A stretch of 64,000 nucleotides of DNA. Origin: Leifsonia sp. ALI-44-B. Lineage in GTDB: Bacteria > Actinomycetota > Actinomycetes > Actinomycetales > Microbacteriaceae. The position numbers were made by a program, and so were the translations under genes. The notes beneath the pieces are model-generated. The model did not search any database. It was not told where the DNA came from and worked only from the letters and a program-made list of their open reading frames with translations. Shown here one piece after another: positions 1-8,361 of the stretch (its first letter is position 1; every line of letters starts with the position of its first letter). The stretch lies in the NCBI RefSeq assembly GCF_001984125.1, contig NZ_MTQL01000006.1, forward strand, positions 62,001-126,000. The letters are read 5' to 3'.

Positions 1-199
1 GTCGCACGCGGCGCGCACCGAGGACGAGCGCCGGGCCGCCGGCGTATGGCCGGGCATGTTGCGTCTGTCGATCGGCATCGAGGACGAGGCCGATCTACTG
101 GCCGACCTGGACCGAGCCCTCCTTGCTGCGGCCTCCGCCGGTGAGCCCCTCGACGCATCGGCCCCGGCTGCGCTCGACCCGATCGGACACATCGCATGA
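1..199 (+). CDS. C-terminal end of a Cys/Met-metabolism PLP enzyme (partial)
   Basis: The first 65 residues visible form an open frame ending in TGA at 197-199. The stretch containing RLSIGIEDEADLLADLDRAL matches the conserved C-terminus of the cystathionine gamma-lyase / gamma-synthase / O-acetylhomoserine sulfhydrylase family, where RLSxGxEDxxDLxxDL is typical. The catalytic Lys and PLP site lie upstream of the window, so the exact reaction (transsulfuration or direct sulfhydrylation) cannot be decided. Its stop overlaps the start of the next gene by ATGA, which implies co-transcription and translational coupling with the flavin monooxygenase. Family call is fairly safe; specificity is open. 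Confidence 0.75.
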   Translation, partial: SHAARTEDERRAAGVWPGMLRLSIGIEDEADLLADLDRALLAAASAGEPLDASAPAALDPIGHIA

Positions 200-1515
200 C
201 GAAAGCTCAACACTTCGGCTGGTTCCTGTCCCGGGGCTTCGGCCCGCACGGCTGGGGGCACCCCTACTACGAGTGGAACTACCCCTGGTATGAGCCGCAG
301 CTCTACCAGCAGTCCATCCGCGACCTCGAGCAGGCGGGCTTCGACCTCGTGATCATCGAGGATGCGCTGTCCCTCGGCAACGCAGACACACTCGACCTGC
401 GCATCCGCAGCGCCTATGGCGGACCGAAGCACGACCCCCTCATGCTCGCGCCCTACCTTTTCGACGTGACCTCGCATATCGGCATTGCGCCGACGGTGAA
501 CCCGCTGGCGTATTCGCCCTATCAGGCGGCCCGGCAGTTTGCCACGTTGCAGCATCTGAGCTCCAACCGGTTCGGCATCAACGTGGTCACCGATGTCGGG
601 TCGAGCCGGCACTTCGGTGTTGAACCCGTGTCTCACGACGCGGCTTACGACCGGGCCGAGGAGTGGCTCACGAGCATCCGCCGCCTGTGGCACAGCTGGG
701 GTGACGATGCCCTCATCGCGGATGCCGCGACGGGCCATTTCGCCGACGGAACCCGCCTCGACGCCCTGCAGCACCGCGGCGCGAACTACACGTTCGATGG
801 TCCGCTGAACGCCCTGCCCTTCGCAGCCGGCGACCCCGTGGTGGTGTCGCCGGGCGGTTCGCCGCGCGGGCTCAACTTCGCGGGCGAACAGTCCGAGGTG
901 CAATTGGCGCTGGCGTCGCTCGATGTCGACACCATCCGCGCCTACCGGGCCAAGGTGTTGGATGCAGCAACGGCGCACGGTCGCACGGCGGCCGACATCG
1001 ACATCCTGTTCGTGTTCAAGCCCATCATCGTGGCGAGCACCGAGGAGGCGGACCGACTCGTTCAGGCGTCGGCCCACCCTGACGACGCGGCGCTGCTGCA
1101 GGTGGCGGCCGGGCAGTCGAGCGACCTTGAGACGGACCTGACGAAGCTCGACCTCGACCGGCCCGTCGACGAGGGCATCTTCGGCGACCATGTGTCGCGC
1201 GGCAGCATCAAGGGCCTGCTCGGCAAGGCCGACAGCTTCGCGTCGACGACGTTGCGCGAGCTGTTGACCGCCAAGGCCCGGCTCGGCCGCATCTCGTCGC
1301 GCGAGGGGTTCGTGGGCACGGCCGACGAGATCGCCGACTTCATCGAACAGATCGGGGACGAGGCTGATAACGACGGGTTCATCTTCTCGGGCGATCTGCA
1401 CCCTGTGACCATCCACCGCATGCTCGACGAGTTGGTGCCGATCCTGCGTCGCCGAGGGATTCTCCGCACATCGTTCGGCAACGGCGGTCTGCGCGGCAAC
1501 CTGCGCGACTTCTAA
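196..1515 (+). CDS. LLM-class flavin-dependent monooxygenase (NtaA/SnaA/DszA type)
   Basis: This 439-residue protein has the features of the NtaA/SnaA/DszA branch of luciferase-like monooxygenases: a hydrophobic and aromatic N-terminus, EDALSLGNAD near residues 55-64, and the conserved block SNRFGINVVTD at about 124-134. These enzymes use reduced FMN supplied by a separate reductase to oxidise substrates such as aminopolycarboxylates, thioesters or organosulfur compounds. It starts inside the stop of the upstream PLP sulfur-amino-acid enzyme (ATGA overlap), so a role in organosulfur use is plausible but inferred. No flavin reductase is adjacent in the visible sequence. Length is normal for the family. 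Confidence 0.85.
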   Translation: MTKAQHFGWFLSRGFGPHGWGHPYYEWNYPWYEPQLYQQSIRDLEQAGFDLVIIEDALSLGNADTLDLRIRSAYGGPKHDPLMLAPYLFDVTSHIGIAPTVNPLAYSPYQAARQFATLQHLSSNRFGINVVTDVGSSRHFGVEPVSHDAAYDRAEEWLTSIRRLWHSWGDDALIADAATGHFADGTRLDALQHRGANYTFDGPLNALPFAAGDPVVVSPGGSPRGLNFAGEQSEVQLALASLDVDTIRAYRAKVLDAATAHGRTAADIDILFVFKPIIVASTEEADRLVQASAHPDDAALLQVAAGQSSDLETDLTKLDLDRPVDEGIFGDHVSRGSIKGLLGKADSFASTTLRELLTAKARLGRISSREGFVGTADEIADFIEQIGDEADNDGFIFSGDLHPVTIHRMLDELVPILRRRGILRTSFGNGGLRGNLRDF

Positions 1516-1952
1516 GGTTTCGGCGCGGCCTCCGGCGGCTGGGGCGGTGCGCTGAGGATGGCCACGGTGGGTAGATCGGGCGCGGCCCAGGCGAGCGAGC
1601 CGAGGCCCTGGGGGAGGAGCCAGCGCAGCTCGTCGTGATCGAGGCTCTGTGTGGGCAAGGTCTCGGCGCGCGCTTCGTAGCAGGCGAGGTCGATGAGTCG
1701 ACCCGAGTCGAGGGCCGTCGTCGAACGGTCGATGAGGGTGACAATACGGATATCGATGCCGAGCTCTTCGCGGATCTCGCGGGCCAGAGCGACTTCGGGA
1801 GTCTCGCCGGGCTCTACTTTGCCGCCCGGGAACTCCCACAGTCCGGCCGACGAGATGCCCGGGCGCCGACGGCAGGCCAAGATCCCGTCACCGTGGCGGA
1901 TGACGGCGGCGACGACGCGGATGGCTGCGGGAGTGTCGGCGGCTGAGGTCAC
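1512..1952 (-). CDS. Nudix hydrolase, MutT-like
   Basis: This 146-residue protein contains a full Nudix box: GGKVEPGE, seven residues, then REIREELGI, fitting GX5EX7REUXEEXGU around residues 42-65. The N-terminus (RVVAAVIRHGDGILACRR) and FPGGKVE resemble MutT/CTP-pyrophosphohydrolase proteins that clean 8-oxo-dGTP or related nucleotides; the true substrate is unproven. It converges on the flavin monooxygenase, and the two 3' ends overlap by four bases. The 190-bp stretch upstream (1953-2144) separates it from the divergent ChaB-like gene and probably holds both promoters, but I cannot pick clear boxes there. Confidence 0.85.
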   Translation of the reverse strand: MTSAADTPAAIRVVAAVIRHGDGILACRRRPGISSAGLWEFPGGKVEPGETPEVALAREIREELGIDIRIVTLIDRSTTALDSGRLIDLACYEARAETLPTQSLDHDELRWLLPQGLGSLAWAAPDLPTVAILSAPPQPPEAAPKP

Positions 1953-2144
1953 ATCACTGAGGCTATGCCGTGCGCGGGCATCGGGAGGGGTGGCGCGCCC
2001 GTGGCGCCCGGGTCACCTGCGCCGCCCATGTCGCCCCTACCGCCCGAGCCGCCTACTCCTTTCGGATCGCGCGAGCAAAGGGCTGTGGGGCGTTGCAGCC
2101 GCGGCGTACCGTTGCCGGTGGACAGTTAAGGAAAGGAGCATCCC

Positions 2145-2543
2145 ATGCCCGCTTCAGAGGAATTGCCGTCGACGCTCGAGCGCTCGCCGAAGCATGCCCA
2201 AGCGATCTGGTCGAAGGCCCACGATTCGGCTGTGCAGGAGTACGGCGAGGGTGAGCGTGCCCACCGCACCGCCTTCGCCGCGTTGAAACACGAATACGAG
2301 AAGGTCGGCGACCACTGGGAGAAGAAGGAGTCGAGCGGCCCCTCCGACGCGCAGGCCGAGGGTGGCGCGGGCCGCGGGGAGAAGAAGACGCAGGAGGGGG
2401 TCGACGCGAATGCGACGAAGGAGCACCTGCTCGACGTCGCGAAGAAGCTCGACATCTCGGGCCGTTCGTCGATGAACAAGGATGAGCTGGTCGACGCCAT
2501 CAAGAAAGCCAATGCCCGCGAAACCCGAAAGGCCCGTTCATGA
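2145..2543 (+). CDS. ChaB-like protein with Rho-N (SAP-like) C-terminal domain
   Basis: The 132-residue protein begins with a ChaB-type domain (LPSTLERSPKHAQAIWSKAHDSAV, residues 7-30, and AALKHEYEKVGDHW), a fold seen in ChaB of Escherichia coli and many small stress proteins. After a Gly/Glu/Lys-rich linker, residues 90-127 (TKEHLLDVAKKLDI...MNKDELVDAIKKAN) match the Rho termination factor N-terminal/SAP-like nucleic-acid-binding helix motif. This two-domain form is common in actinobacteria; its function is not established. A good ribosome binding site (GAAAGGAG at about 2131-2138) precedes the start. It overlaps the DinB-like gene by ATGA, so the two form a unit. Confidence 0.8.
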   Translation: MPASEELPSTLERSPKHAQAIWSKAHDSAVQEYGEGERAHRTAFAALKHEYEKVGDHWEKKESSGPSDAQAEGGAGRGEKKTQEGVDANATKEHLLDVAKKLDISGRSSMNKDELVDAIKKANARETRKARS

Positions 2544-3052
2544 CGACATCCAGCGAGATCATCTGCGACGGTTTCGACCGAGTGCGCGGCACGTTCGACA
2601 CGGTAGCGACCGGTCTGACCGAGGAACACCTGCAGTTCACGCCCGCGCCGGATGCGAACCCGATCGTCTGGTTGCTCTGGCACCTGACCCGCGTGCAGGA
2701 TGACCACGTGGCTGACGCGGCAGGGTCGGAGCAGGTATGGACGACTCAGGGGTTCGCCGATTCGTTCAAGCTCCCCTTCGCCGATGTCGCGACGGGCTAT
2801 GGCATGGATGCGGCGCAGGTGTCGCTCGTGACGGGTGTCACGGCCGATCAGTTGCTCGACTACCACCATGCGGTGCACGAGCGAACGGTCGAATACGTGC
2901 GATCGCTCTCGGAGGCCGACCTGGACCGGGTGGTCGATACCCGCTGGAATCCTCCGGTGACGCTGGCGAGCCGACTCGTCAGCGTGATCGCGGACGACCT
3001 GCAGCACGTCGGTCAGGCCGCTTACGCGAAGGGCCTGCTCGGCTCGGCGTGA
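2540..3052 (+). CDS. DinB-like (DUF664) family protein, putative thiol-dependent metalloenzyme
   Basis: The 170-residue protein has the four-helix DinB/DUF664 pattern: NPIVWLLWHLTRVQDDH (residues 39-55), LDYHHAVHERTVEYV (about 110-124) and DDLQHVGQAAYAKGLL (153-168). The three spaced His positions fit the metal site of the DinB/YfiT/mycothiol-dependent superfamily. Actinobacterial members include mycothiol S-transferases and isomerases, so thiol-dependent detoxification is possible but not shown. It is translationally coupled to the ChaB-like gene by ATGA overlap. The gene ends just before an unusual tetranucleotide-rich repeat. Confidence 0.8.
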   Translation: MTTSSEIICDGFDRVRGTFDTVATGLTEEHLQFTPAPDANPIVWLLWHLTRVQDDHVADAAGSEQVWTTQGFADSFKLPFADVATGYGMDAAQVSLVTGVTADQLLDYHHAVHERTVEYVRSLSEADLDRVVDTRWNPPVTLASRLVSVIADDLQHVGQAAYAKGLLGSA

Positions 3053-3071
3053 ACCAACGCTCGCTTCAGGG

Positions 3072-3131
3072 CTGACTGTGACTGACTGACTGACTGATTG
3101 GCCGACTTGCTGACTGACTGATTGGCCGACT
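3072..3131. repeat. GACT-rich tandem repeat between DinB-like gene and zwf
   Basis: A run of CTGA/TGAC tetranucleotides is followed by two perfect 21-bp copies at 3087-3107 and 3111-3131 (period 24, core GATTGGCCGACT). Base composition is much lower in G+C than the flanks. A small hairpin (CACGGG at 3157-3162 with CCCGTG at 3170-3175) lies just downstream. The 190-bp gap 3053-3242 otherwise shows only the zwf ribosome binding site (GAGGAG 3227-3232). The repeat could be a slippage-prone leader element; no coding potential is seen. Confidence 0.8.
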
Positions 3132-3242
3132 AGTTACCCCTGCCTAGGCGGCGTCCCACGGGGTGTCAACCCGTGAACGCCGTTCAGGACCGGGTGCAAG
3201 CATGGGATGACGGCATCCAACGATTTGAGGAGTGCGACACAT

Positions 3243-4745
3243 ATGGCTGAAAAGACTTCGGGTTCGGATGCGGCGGTCTTCGTCCTGTTCGGGGCGACGG
3301 GCGATCTGGCGAAGCGCATGGTTCTGCCGGCCTTCTTCCAACTGGCACAGCATGGTCTGCTGCCGAAGCAGTGGCGCCTGATCGGTAACGGCCGCGGCGA
3401 CGTGTCACACGAGGATTTCACGCAGCATGTGTTCGATGTGTTGACGGAGTTCGGTCCGAAGCCCGAGGACGGCCCCTGGGACGAGTTCTCGAAGAACCTG
3501 CGTTTCGCGGGCGGCGGCTTCGACGCGTCGAACCCGGGCAGCTTGCTGGATGTCATCGACCAGGCGAAGTCCGACCTGGGGGAGGGCGCTCAGTTCATCC
3601 ACTATCTGGCGATTCCGCCGAGCGCGTTCATCTCGATCACCGAGGGGCTGGGTGAGCATGGTCTCGCCGAGGGCGCGCGCGTGGTCTATGAGAAACCGTA
3701 TGGCACGTCGCCCGACAACTTCCGCAAGCTGAACGAGGCGGTGCAGAAGGTGCTCGATGAAAAGCAGGTGTTCCGCATCGACCACTTCCTCGGCAAGGAG
3801 GCGACCCAGAACATCCACACGTTGCGTTTCGGCAATTCGGTGTTCGGCGACGTCTGGAACCGCGATCACATCCGCGCGGTGCAGATCGACGTGCCCGAGA
3901 CGCTCGACATCGCGGACCGCGCCGAGTTCTATGACGAGACGGGCGCCCTGCTCGACATGATCGTCACGCACCTCTTCCAGCTGGCGGCGGAGATCGCGCT
4001 CGAGCCGCCGCTGTCGATGAAGGCCGACGATATGCAGGATGCCCGCAACGCCATCATCGCCGCGTTCCGGCCCATCTCGCCCGACGACGCGGTCTTCGGC
4101 CAGTTCGAGGGTTACACCGAGACCGAGGGGGTCGCGGATGATTCGACGATGGACACGTTCGTCGCCGCCAAGCTGTTCATCGACACGGACCGCTGGCGCG
4201 ACGTGCCGTTCCTTCTGCGAACGGGTAAGCAGCTGGCGCGCGGGGGGCAGCGCATCAGCGTGATCTTCGAGAAGCCACACACCGGCCCGTTGAGTCACGA
4301 CACCCCCGTACTCGGCAACGTGCTCACGTTCGATCTCGAGGGCTCGGGTTCGATCGACATGCGTGTGGTCGTGAAGCGTCCGGGTGCCGACTTCGAATTG
4401 GCCACCGATATCGCCCGCCTGCCCCTGTCGACGGTCGAGGACGCCGATCCGCTGCCGCCCTACGTGAAGCTCATCAACGACATCATCGAGGGCGATCGCT
4501 CGCTCTTCACACGACCGGATGGCCTCGAGCACACGTGGGAGGTCATCGGGCCGTTGCTCGACAACCCGCCCCAGATCCAGTCCTACGAGCGTGGCTCGTG
4601 GGGGCCCGAGGCCGCCGCGGCGCTCGCTGCCCCGGACGGCTGGTTGCTGGGCGACACCCGCGACGAGGATGGCCCGCTCGACGGCGAGGGCGAATCTGAC
4701 GCGGCGGATGCCGATACCGATCTGAACGACTCTGCCGAGAACTAG
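3243..4745 (+). CDS. zwf: Glucose-6-phosphate 1-dehydrogenase
   Basis: This 500-residue enzyme oxidises glucose 6-phosphate to 6-phosphogluconolactone in the oxidative pentose phosphate pathway, producing NADPH. Residues 17-25 are GATGDLAKR (nucleotide binding), VYEKPYG follows near 145, and the active-site signature RIDHFLGKE sits at 178-186 with the catalytic His. Start choice: an in-frame ATG at 3207 exists, but GAGGAG lies 10 bases before the ATG at 3243, and MAEKTSG is the sensible N-terminus. The C-terminal 30 residues are an acidic Asp/Glu/Ala tail not needed by the fold. It stands alone, not in the usual tkt-tal-opcA cluster, so a second zwf may exist elsewhere. A strong terminator follows. 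Confidence 0.92.
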   Translation: MAEKTSGSDAAVFVLFGATGDLAKRMVLPAFFQLAQHGLLPKQWRLIGNGRGDVSHEDFTQHVFDVLTEFGPKPEDGPWDEFSKNLRFAGGGFDASNPGSLLDVIDQAKSDLGEGAQFIHYLAIPPSAFISITEGLGEHGLAEGARVVYEKPYGTSPDNFRKLNEAVQKVLDEKQVFRIDHFLGKEATQNIHTLRFGNSVFGDVWNRDHIRAVQIDVPETLDIADRAEFYDETGALLDMIVTHLFQLAAEIALEPPLSMKADDMQDARNAIIAAFRPISPDDAVFGQFEGYTETEGVADDSTMDTFVAAKLFIDTDRWRDVPFLLRTGKQLARGGQRISVIFEKPHTGPLSHDTPVLGNVLTFDLEGSGSIDMRVVVKRPGADFELATDIARLPLSTVEDADPLPPYVKLINDIIEGDRSLFTRPDGLEHTWEVIGPLLDNPPQIQSYERGSWGPEAAAALAAPDGWLLGDTRDEDGPLDGEGESDAADADTDLNDSAEN

Positions 4746-4774
4746 ACGAATACCTCGTCGCGCACGAGGTTGCG

Positions 4775-4814
4775 AAACGGCCGGGTGACGGGTTCTGCTC
4801 CCACCCGGCCGTTT
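4775..4814 (+). terminator. Hairpin terminator after zwf
   Basis: AAACGGCCGGGTG (4775-4787) pairs perfectly with CACCCGGCCGTTT (4802-4814): a 13-bp stem with a 14-base loop, 30 bases past the zwf stop. The stem ends in A/T pairs, but no long T run follows. It probably insulates zwf from the permease gene. Confidence 0.8.
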
Positions 4815-4888
4815 GTGCGCCGGCTGGCCGGCGCGGACGTGGTCCGAATGCCGCGGGTTAACCGGGACCCGCTATCGTGCTGCGGGTG

Positions 4889-6157
4889 ATGTCTTCTCCC
4901 GCATTGGCCCGCCGCCTTTCGCTGACCAACGCGATCTTCCTCGGTCTCGGTTCGATGATCGGCGCGGGTCTGTTCGCCTCCTTCTCTCCGGCCGCACGGG
5001 CTGCCGGTAACGGCCTCCTCGTCGGACTCGCCGTGGCCGCCCTCGTGGCCACGTTCAATGCTCTGTCGACGGCGCAACTGGCGGCCGCGATGCCTCAATC
5101 GGGCGGAACCTACCTGTACGGCCGTCGCGTCCTGGGCGAGTGGTGGGGTTTTCTGGCGGGCTGGGGCTTCGTGATCGGCAAGACCGCCAGTTGCGCCGCA
5201 ATGGCTCTGACCTTCGCCGCCGCGATCGCCCCGCCCGGGTGGCTTCGACCCGTAGCCGTCGTCGCGGTGGTGGCGATCGCCCTGATCAACATCGCCGGTG
5301 TCACGCGCACGGCCCGCGCGACACAGATCATCGTCATCTTCGTTCTCGCCGCGATCGCCATAGCCGTGGTCAGCGGCCTCTCGGCGGGCAGCGACTCGTC
5401 CTCCCGCCTGGCCGGGTTCCTCACGGACGGGTCTCTCTGGTCGGGTGGCGTCTACGGGATCCTCCAATCCGCCGGTCTCCTCTTCTTCGCCTTCGCGGGC
5501 TACGCCCGGGTCGCCACGCTGGGCGAAGAGGTCCGCGACCCCTCGCGCACCATTCCGCGGGCGATCATCGTGGCGCTCGCCGTATGCGTAGCCGTGTACG
5601 CCGTGGTCGCTGTGGTGTTGTTATCGGTGCTCGGTTCCTCCGCTGTCGCGGGGAGTGCTTCGCCAGTCGTCGATCTTGCTGCCTCGTCGGACTGGCCGTG
5701 GGCGGAGTGGGTGGTGCGCGCGGGGGCTGCTGCGGCGTCGCTCGGTGCTCTTCTGGCCCTGATCGCCGGGGTGGGCCGCACGGTTCTGGCGATGTCGCGC
5801 GGCGGCGATCTTCCGGCCTGGCTGTCTGCCGTGCACCCCCGGTTCTCGACTCCCTACCGCGCCGAGGGTGTCGTGGCCGTCGTGCTGGTGATCCTCGTCT
5901 CCCTGACCGACCTGCGGGGCGCGATCGCGTTCTCCTCGTTCGGCGTGCTCGTGTACTACTTCATCGCCAACCTGTCCGCCTGGCTTCAGGACGCCTCGGA
6001 GCGCCGCTTCGGGCGTGTGGTTCCGACGCTCGGCGCGGTGCTGTGCGTTCTTCTCGTCGCGACGTTGCCCGTGAGCGCGATCGTGACGGGTGTGGCGGTC
6101 TTCGTCGTGGGCGCGGTGTATCGGGCGATCCGTCTGCGCCGGGCAATTTCCGCCTAG
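4889..6157 (+). CDS. APC-superfamily amino-acid permease
   Basis: A 422-residue integral membrane protein with about 12 hydrophobic segments. The N-terminal LTNAIFLGLGSMIGAGLFAS carries the Gly-rich substrate-binding motif of TM1 in the amino acid-polyamine-organocation superfamily, and FAGYARVATLGEEVRDPSRTIP is the conserved TM6-loop region. It probably imports an amino acid by cation coupling; substrate cannot be read from sequence. A GTG at 4877 is in frame, but ATG at 4889 gives the more usual start; neither has a strong ribosome binding site. It converges on the MOSC gene with a 4-base 3' overlap. Confidence 0.85.
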   Translation: MSSPALARRLSLTNAIFLGLGSMIGAGLFASFSPAARAAGNGLLVGLAVAALVATFNALSTAQLAAAMPQSGGTYLYGRRVLGEWWGFLAGWGFVIGKTASCAAMALTFAAAIAPPGWLRPVAVVAVVAIALINIAGVTRTARATQIIVIFVLAAIAIAVVSGLSAGSDSSSRLAGFLTDGSLWSGGVYGILQSAGLLFFAFAGYARVATLGEEVRDPSRTIPRAIIVALAVCVAVYAVVAVVLLSVLGSSAVAGSASPVVDLAASSDWPWAEWVVRAGAAAASLGALLALIAGVGRTVLAMSRGGDLPAWLSAVHPRFSTPYRAEGVVAVVLVILVSLTDLRGAIAFSSFGVLVYYFIANLSAWLQDASERRFGRVVPTLGAVLCVLLVATLPVSAIVTGVAVFVVGAVYRAIRLRRAISA

Positions 6158-6726
6158 AAGAGCGCGTCGGCGTTGGACGCAACCGGCGGGGGAACGGCGA
6201 TGGCACTCGCGAGCACCGCCCTGCCGAGTCGAAGCGTGCCGGTTGTGGTCGGTGTGCTGCGGATGCCGCCGCGGCCGCGCAGTGCCTTGTGCGCTCCCGG
6301 TGCGAGCACGGTATTCATCCAACCGCACGGGTTGGCGGGTCGCTGCCCGTCGAAATGGACCGGCCCCTCGCCCGTGTCGATACTGAAGGGCTGACGCGTA
6401 AGGAGGTCGATGTCTGCGCCCCGGACGATGATGTTACGTCGCGTCGCCACGGGGTCGAGCGGCCCACAAGCCAGGACGGTTTCGACGTGCTGGAGGGCCT
6501 CGGCGGCGAAGAAGGTGACCGCCGCGGTTCGGTGTGCGGCGCGGCCGAAGAATCGGTCACCCCTGATGCCCAAGCCGGCGACGACACTGATGGTGTCAGG
6601 GGTTTCGTCGATCGATGCGTCGAGGTCCGCTGGCCCGTCCGCTGGCCGACCCTCGTAACGGTGAGTCGGAGATACGACGAACCGTTCGATGACAATCTCG
6701 GTTCGGTAGGGGAGCTCCGGCGACAC
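6154..6726 (-). CDS. MOSC-domain protein
   Basis: The 190-residue protein matches the MOSC (molybdenum cofactor sulfurase C-terminal) domain: GIRGDRFFG at about residues 52-60, RRNIIVRGADI at 96-106, and FDGQRPANPCGWMN around 124-137 with the conserved Cys. Standalone MOSC proteins handle sulfur or transfer reducing equivalents to molybdenum-type substrates, as in YiiM and mARC; the substrate here is unknown. It ends inside the permease 3' end and is a single gene on the minus strand. The 106-bp gap to the emfourin gene (6727-6832) holds nothing I can name. Confidence 0.85.
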   Translation of the reverse strand: MSPELPYRTEIVIERFVVSPTHRYEGRPADGPADLDASIDETPDTISVVAGLGIRGDRFFGRAAHRTAAVTFFAAEALQHVETVLACGPLDPVATRRNIIVRGADIDLLTRQPFSIDTGEGPVHFDGQRPANPCGWMNTVLAPGAHKALRGRGGIRSTPTTTGTLRLGRAVLASAIAVPPPVASNADALF

Positions 6727-6832
6727 CTCCCCAGGCTAATCGACGGATGGATCGTGCGATATCCCGAACGCCCGCCCCATCGGCGCGACCCGCCCTCCAT
6801 CTGCGCGAGCGATCAGCCATCTGCCGGACCGA

Positions 6833-7195
6833 TCAGCGTTGTGATGTGTCCTTTACCCGGTCGACGAGCTCCCGCCACGGGCCGTCGAGCTTCTTCTCGG
6901 GGATGCGCGCGCCCCGTTCTTCGGGCACGGTCGGATTCGCCTGGTCGACCGAGGATTCGTCTTTCCCGACCTCGGCCGGCTGCATCAACACGCGAATCGT
7001 ATACACGAACCGGTCGGCGCCGGTCTCTAGCCCGGCGTCTTCGTCATCCCACGGGCAGGAATCGACGAGAGCGAGCCACTCGGCGACGTCGGGTTCGGCT
7101 TCGGCCTCGACCGTCCATCGCGGGCTGAGGCCGGCGACACCTCCCGAACGCGTCACCGTGATGCGGAGCGTGCTCGCCGGCTCGATGTCACTCAT
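6833..7195 (-). CDS. Emfourin-like protealysin inhibitor
   Basis: This 120-residue protein lies directly downstream of the M4 protease and its ATG (7193-7195) sits eight bases before the end of the protease stop, so the two are translationally coupled. The sequence (LRITVTRSGGVAGL near the N-terminus, RFVYTIRVL about residue 64, PWRELVDRV at the C-terminus) fits the emfourin family, small proteins encoded next to protealysin-like proteases that inhibit them. Family membership is inferred mostly from position, size and the RxGG-type N-terminal strand. A longer upstream frame exists (to 7255) but lies inside the protease gene; the ATG at 7195 is preferred. Confidence 0.75.
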   Translation of the reverse strand: MSDIEPASTLRITVTRSGGVAGLSPRWTVEAEAEPDVAEWLALVDSCPWDDEDAGLETGADRFVYTIRVLMQPAEVGKDESSVDQANPTVPEERGARIPEKKLDGPWRELVDRVKDTSQR

Positions 7196-8240
7196 GGGTA
7201 ACCACCCCCACAGTCTGCCAGGCGTCCTCGACCGCGAGGTGTTCCGGAGAGCCATTGCCGAAACGCGCCTCGGCCGAGGCGACCGTCAACCGGGCGAACT
7301 CCGAGAACGTCGCGGTCGGGCTGATCTCGCCCTGGATGGCGTCGTACCAGACGAGCCCGACGCCGTTCCAGGCCGGCCCGCCGAGCGTGGTCGCGGCGAT
7401 CGCGAAGGCGCGGTTGGGGATGCCGGAGTTCAGGTGCACGCCTCCGTTGTCGTCCTCCGTGTCGATGTAGTCGGACATGTGCGCTGGTTGCGGGTCCCGG
7501 CCGAGCACGTCGTCGTCGTAGGCCGTGCCGGGCTCGAGCATGCTGCGCAAGCCCCGTCCTTGGACCGCGGGCGTGAACAGGCCTTCGCCGATGAGCCAGC
7601 TCGCCTCTCCGGCCGTCTGGCCGAGGTTGTATTGCTCGACCAGTGCCCCAAAGACGTCGGAGATGCTCTCGTTCAGCGCTCCGGACTGCCCCTGGTATTC
7701 GAGCGCCGACGTATATTGCGTGACCCCGTGCGTCAGCTCGTGGCCGATCACGGAGAGCGACGCCGTGAAGCGATTGAACACCTCGCCGTCGCCGTCGCCG
7801 AACACCATGCGACTGCCCTCCCAGAAGGCGTTGTCGTATTCCTCGCCGTAGTGCACCGTGGCCAGCAGCGGGAGGCCGTTGTCGTCGATGGAGTTGCGCC
7901 CGAAAGCGTCGAGGAAGAGGGCATGGGTGGCGCCGAGCCCATCGAACGCCTCGGTGACCGCGATGTCGTCCGTGGCGGCATCCGTTTCTCGTCGCACGGT
8001 GACGCCCGGAAGGGTCTCTTGGCCCTGGGCGTCGGAGATGATTCTGTTCACTCGGGTGCCGGCCTCGGCGGGCACTGCTGCCGCGGTCGGGCGGGCCGCC
8101 GTGCGGGCCGCCCGTTCCCGGCGCAGTGGGGGGTCGACGAGGAGGGAGCGGCGGGCCGCAGCGGAGGCGCGCGAGACGCGTTCATCGTCGGTCTCGGCGA
8201 GGCGATTGAGGAGGTACGGCGGAACGATTGAGTAAGTCAT
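7188..8240 (-). CDS. M4 (thermolysin-like) metalloprotease, protealysin type
   Basis: A 350-residue zinc metalloprotease. HELTH at residues 167-171 supplies two zinc-ligand His and the catalytic Glu; NESISD at 190-195 supplies the third ligand, as in thermolysin. The N-terminus has no signal peptide but carries IVPPYLL (residues 5-11), the PPxL propeptide motif that defines protealysin-like proteases, which have a short propeptide of about 50 residues. Such enzymes act in the cytoplasm or leave by non-classical routes. Downstream and overlapping is the emfourin-like inhibitor, the standard partner in this group. The 120-bp upstream region (8241-8361) is shared with the divergent SseB-like gene. 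Confidence 0.9.
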   Translation of the reverse strand: MTYSIVPPYLLNRLAETDDERVSRASAAARRSLLVDPPLRRERAARTAARPTAAAVPAEAGTRVNRIISDAQGQETLPGVTVRRETDAATDDIAVTEAFDGLGATHALFLDAFGRNSIDDNGLPLLATVHYGEEYDNAFWEGSRMVFGDGDGEVFNRFTASLSVIGHELTHGVTQYTSALEYQGQSGALNESISDVFGALVEQYNLGQTAGEASWLIGEGLFTPAVQGRGLRSMLEPGTAYDDDVLGRDPQPAHMSDYIDTEDDNGGVHLNSGIPNRAFAIAATTLGGPAWNGVGLVWYDAIQGEISPTATFSEFARLTVASAEARFGNGSPEHLAVEDAWQTVGVVTHE

Positions 8241-8361
8241 GGGGTGACCATACGCGGCCCCACCGACGCCGTCGAGGGCCTGTGGAGAGGATTGAGGATC
8301 GCTGCCTGTGGAGAACTGATCGGGGGTGTCATCGGCGCGAAAGGCCCGCTAGCGTTGAGGA

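Noticed and set aside
1953-2144. Extra small gene between the Nudix and ChaB-like genes
   Set aside because: The only frames are Arg/Pro/Ala-rich shadows without a start signal.
3207-3242. Upstream ATG start for zwf
   Set aside because: No ribosome binding site; the ATG at 3243 has GAGGAG at the right distance and the usual N-terminus.
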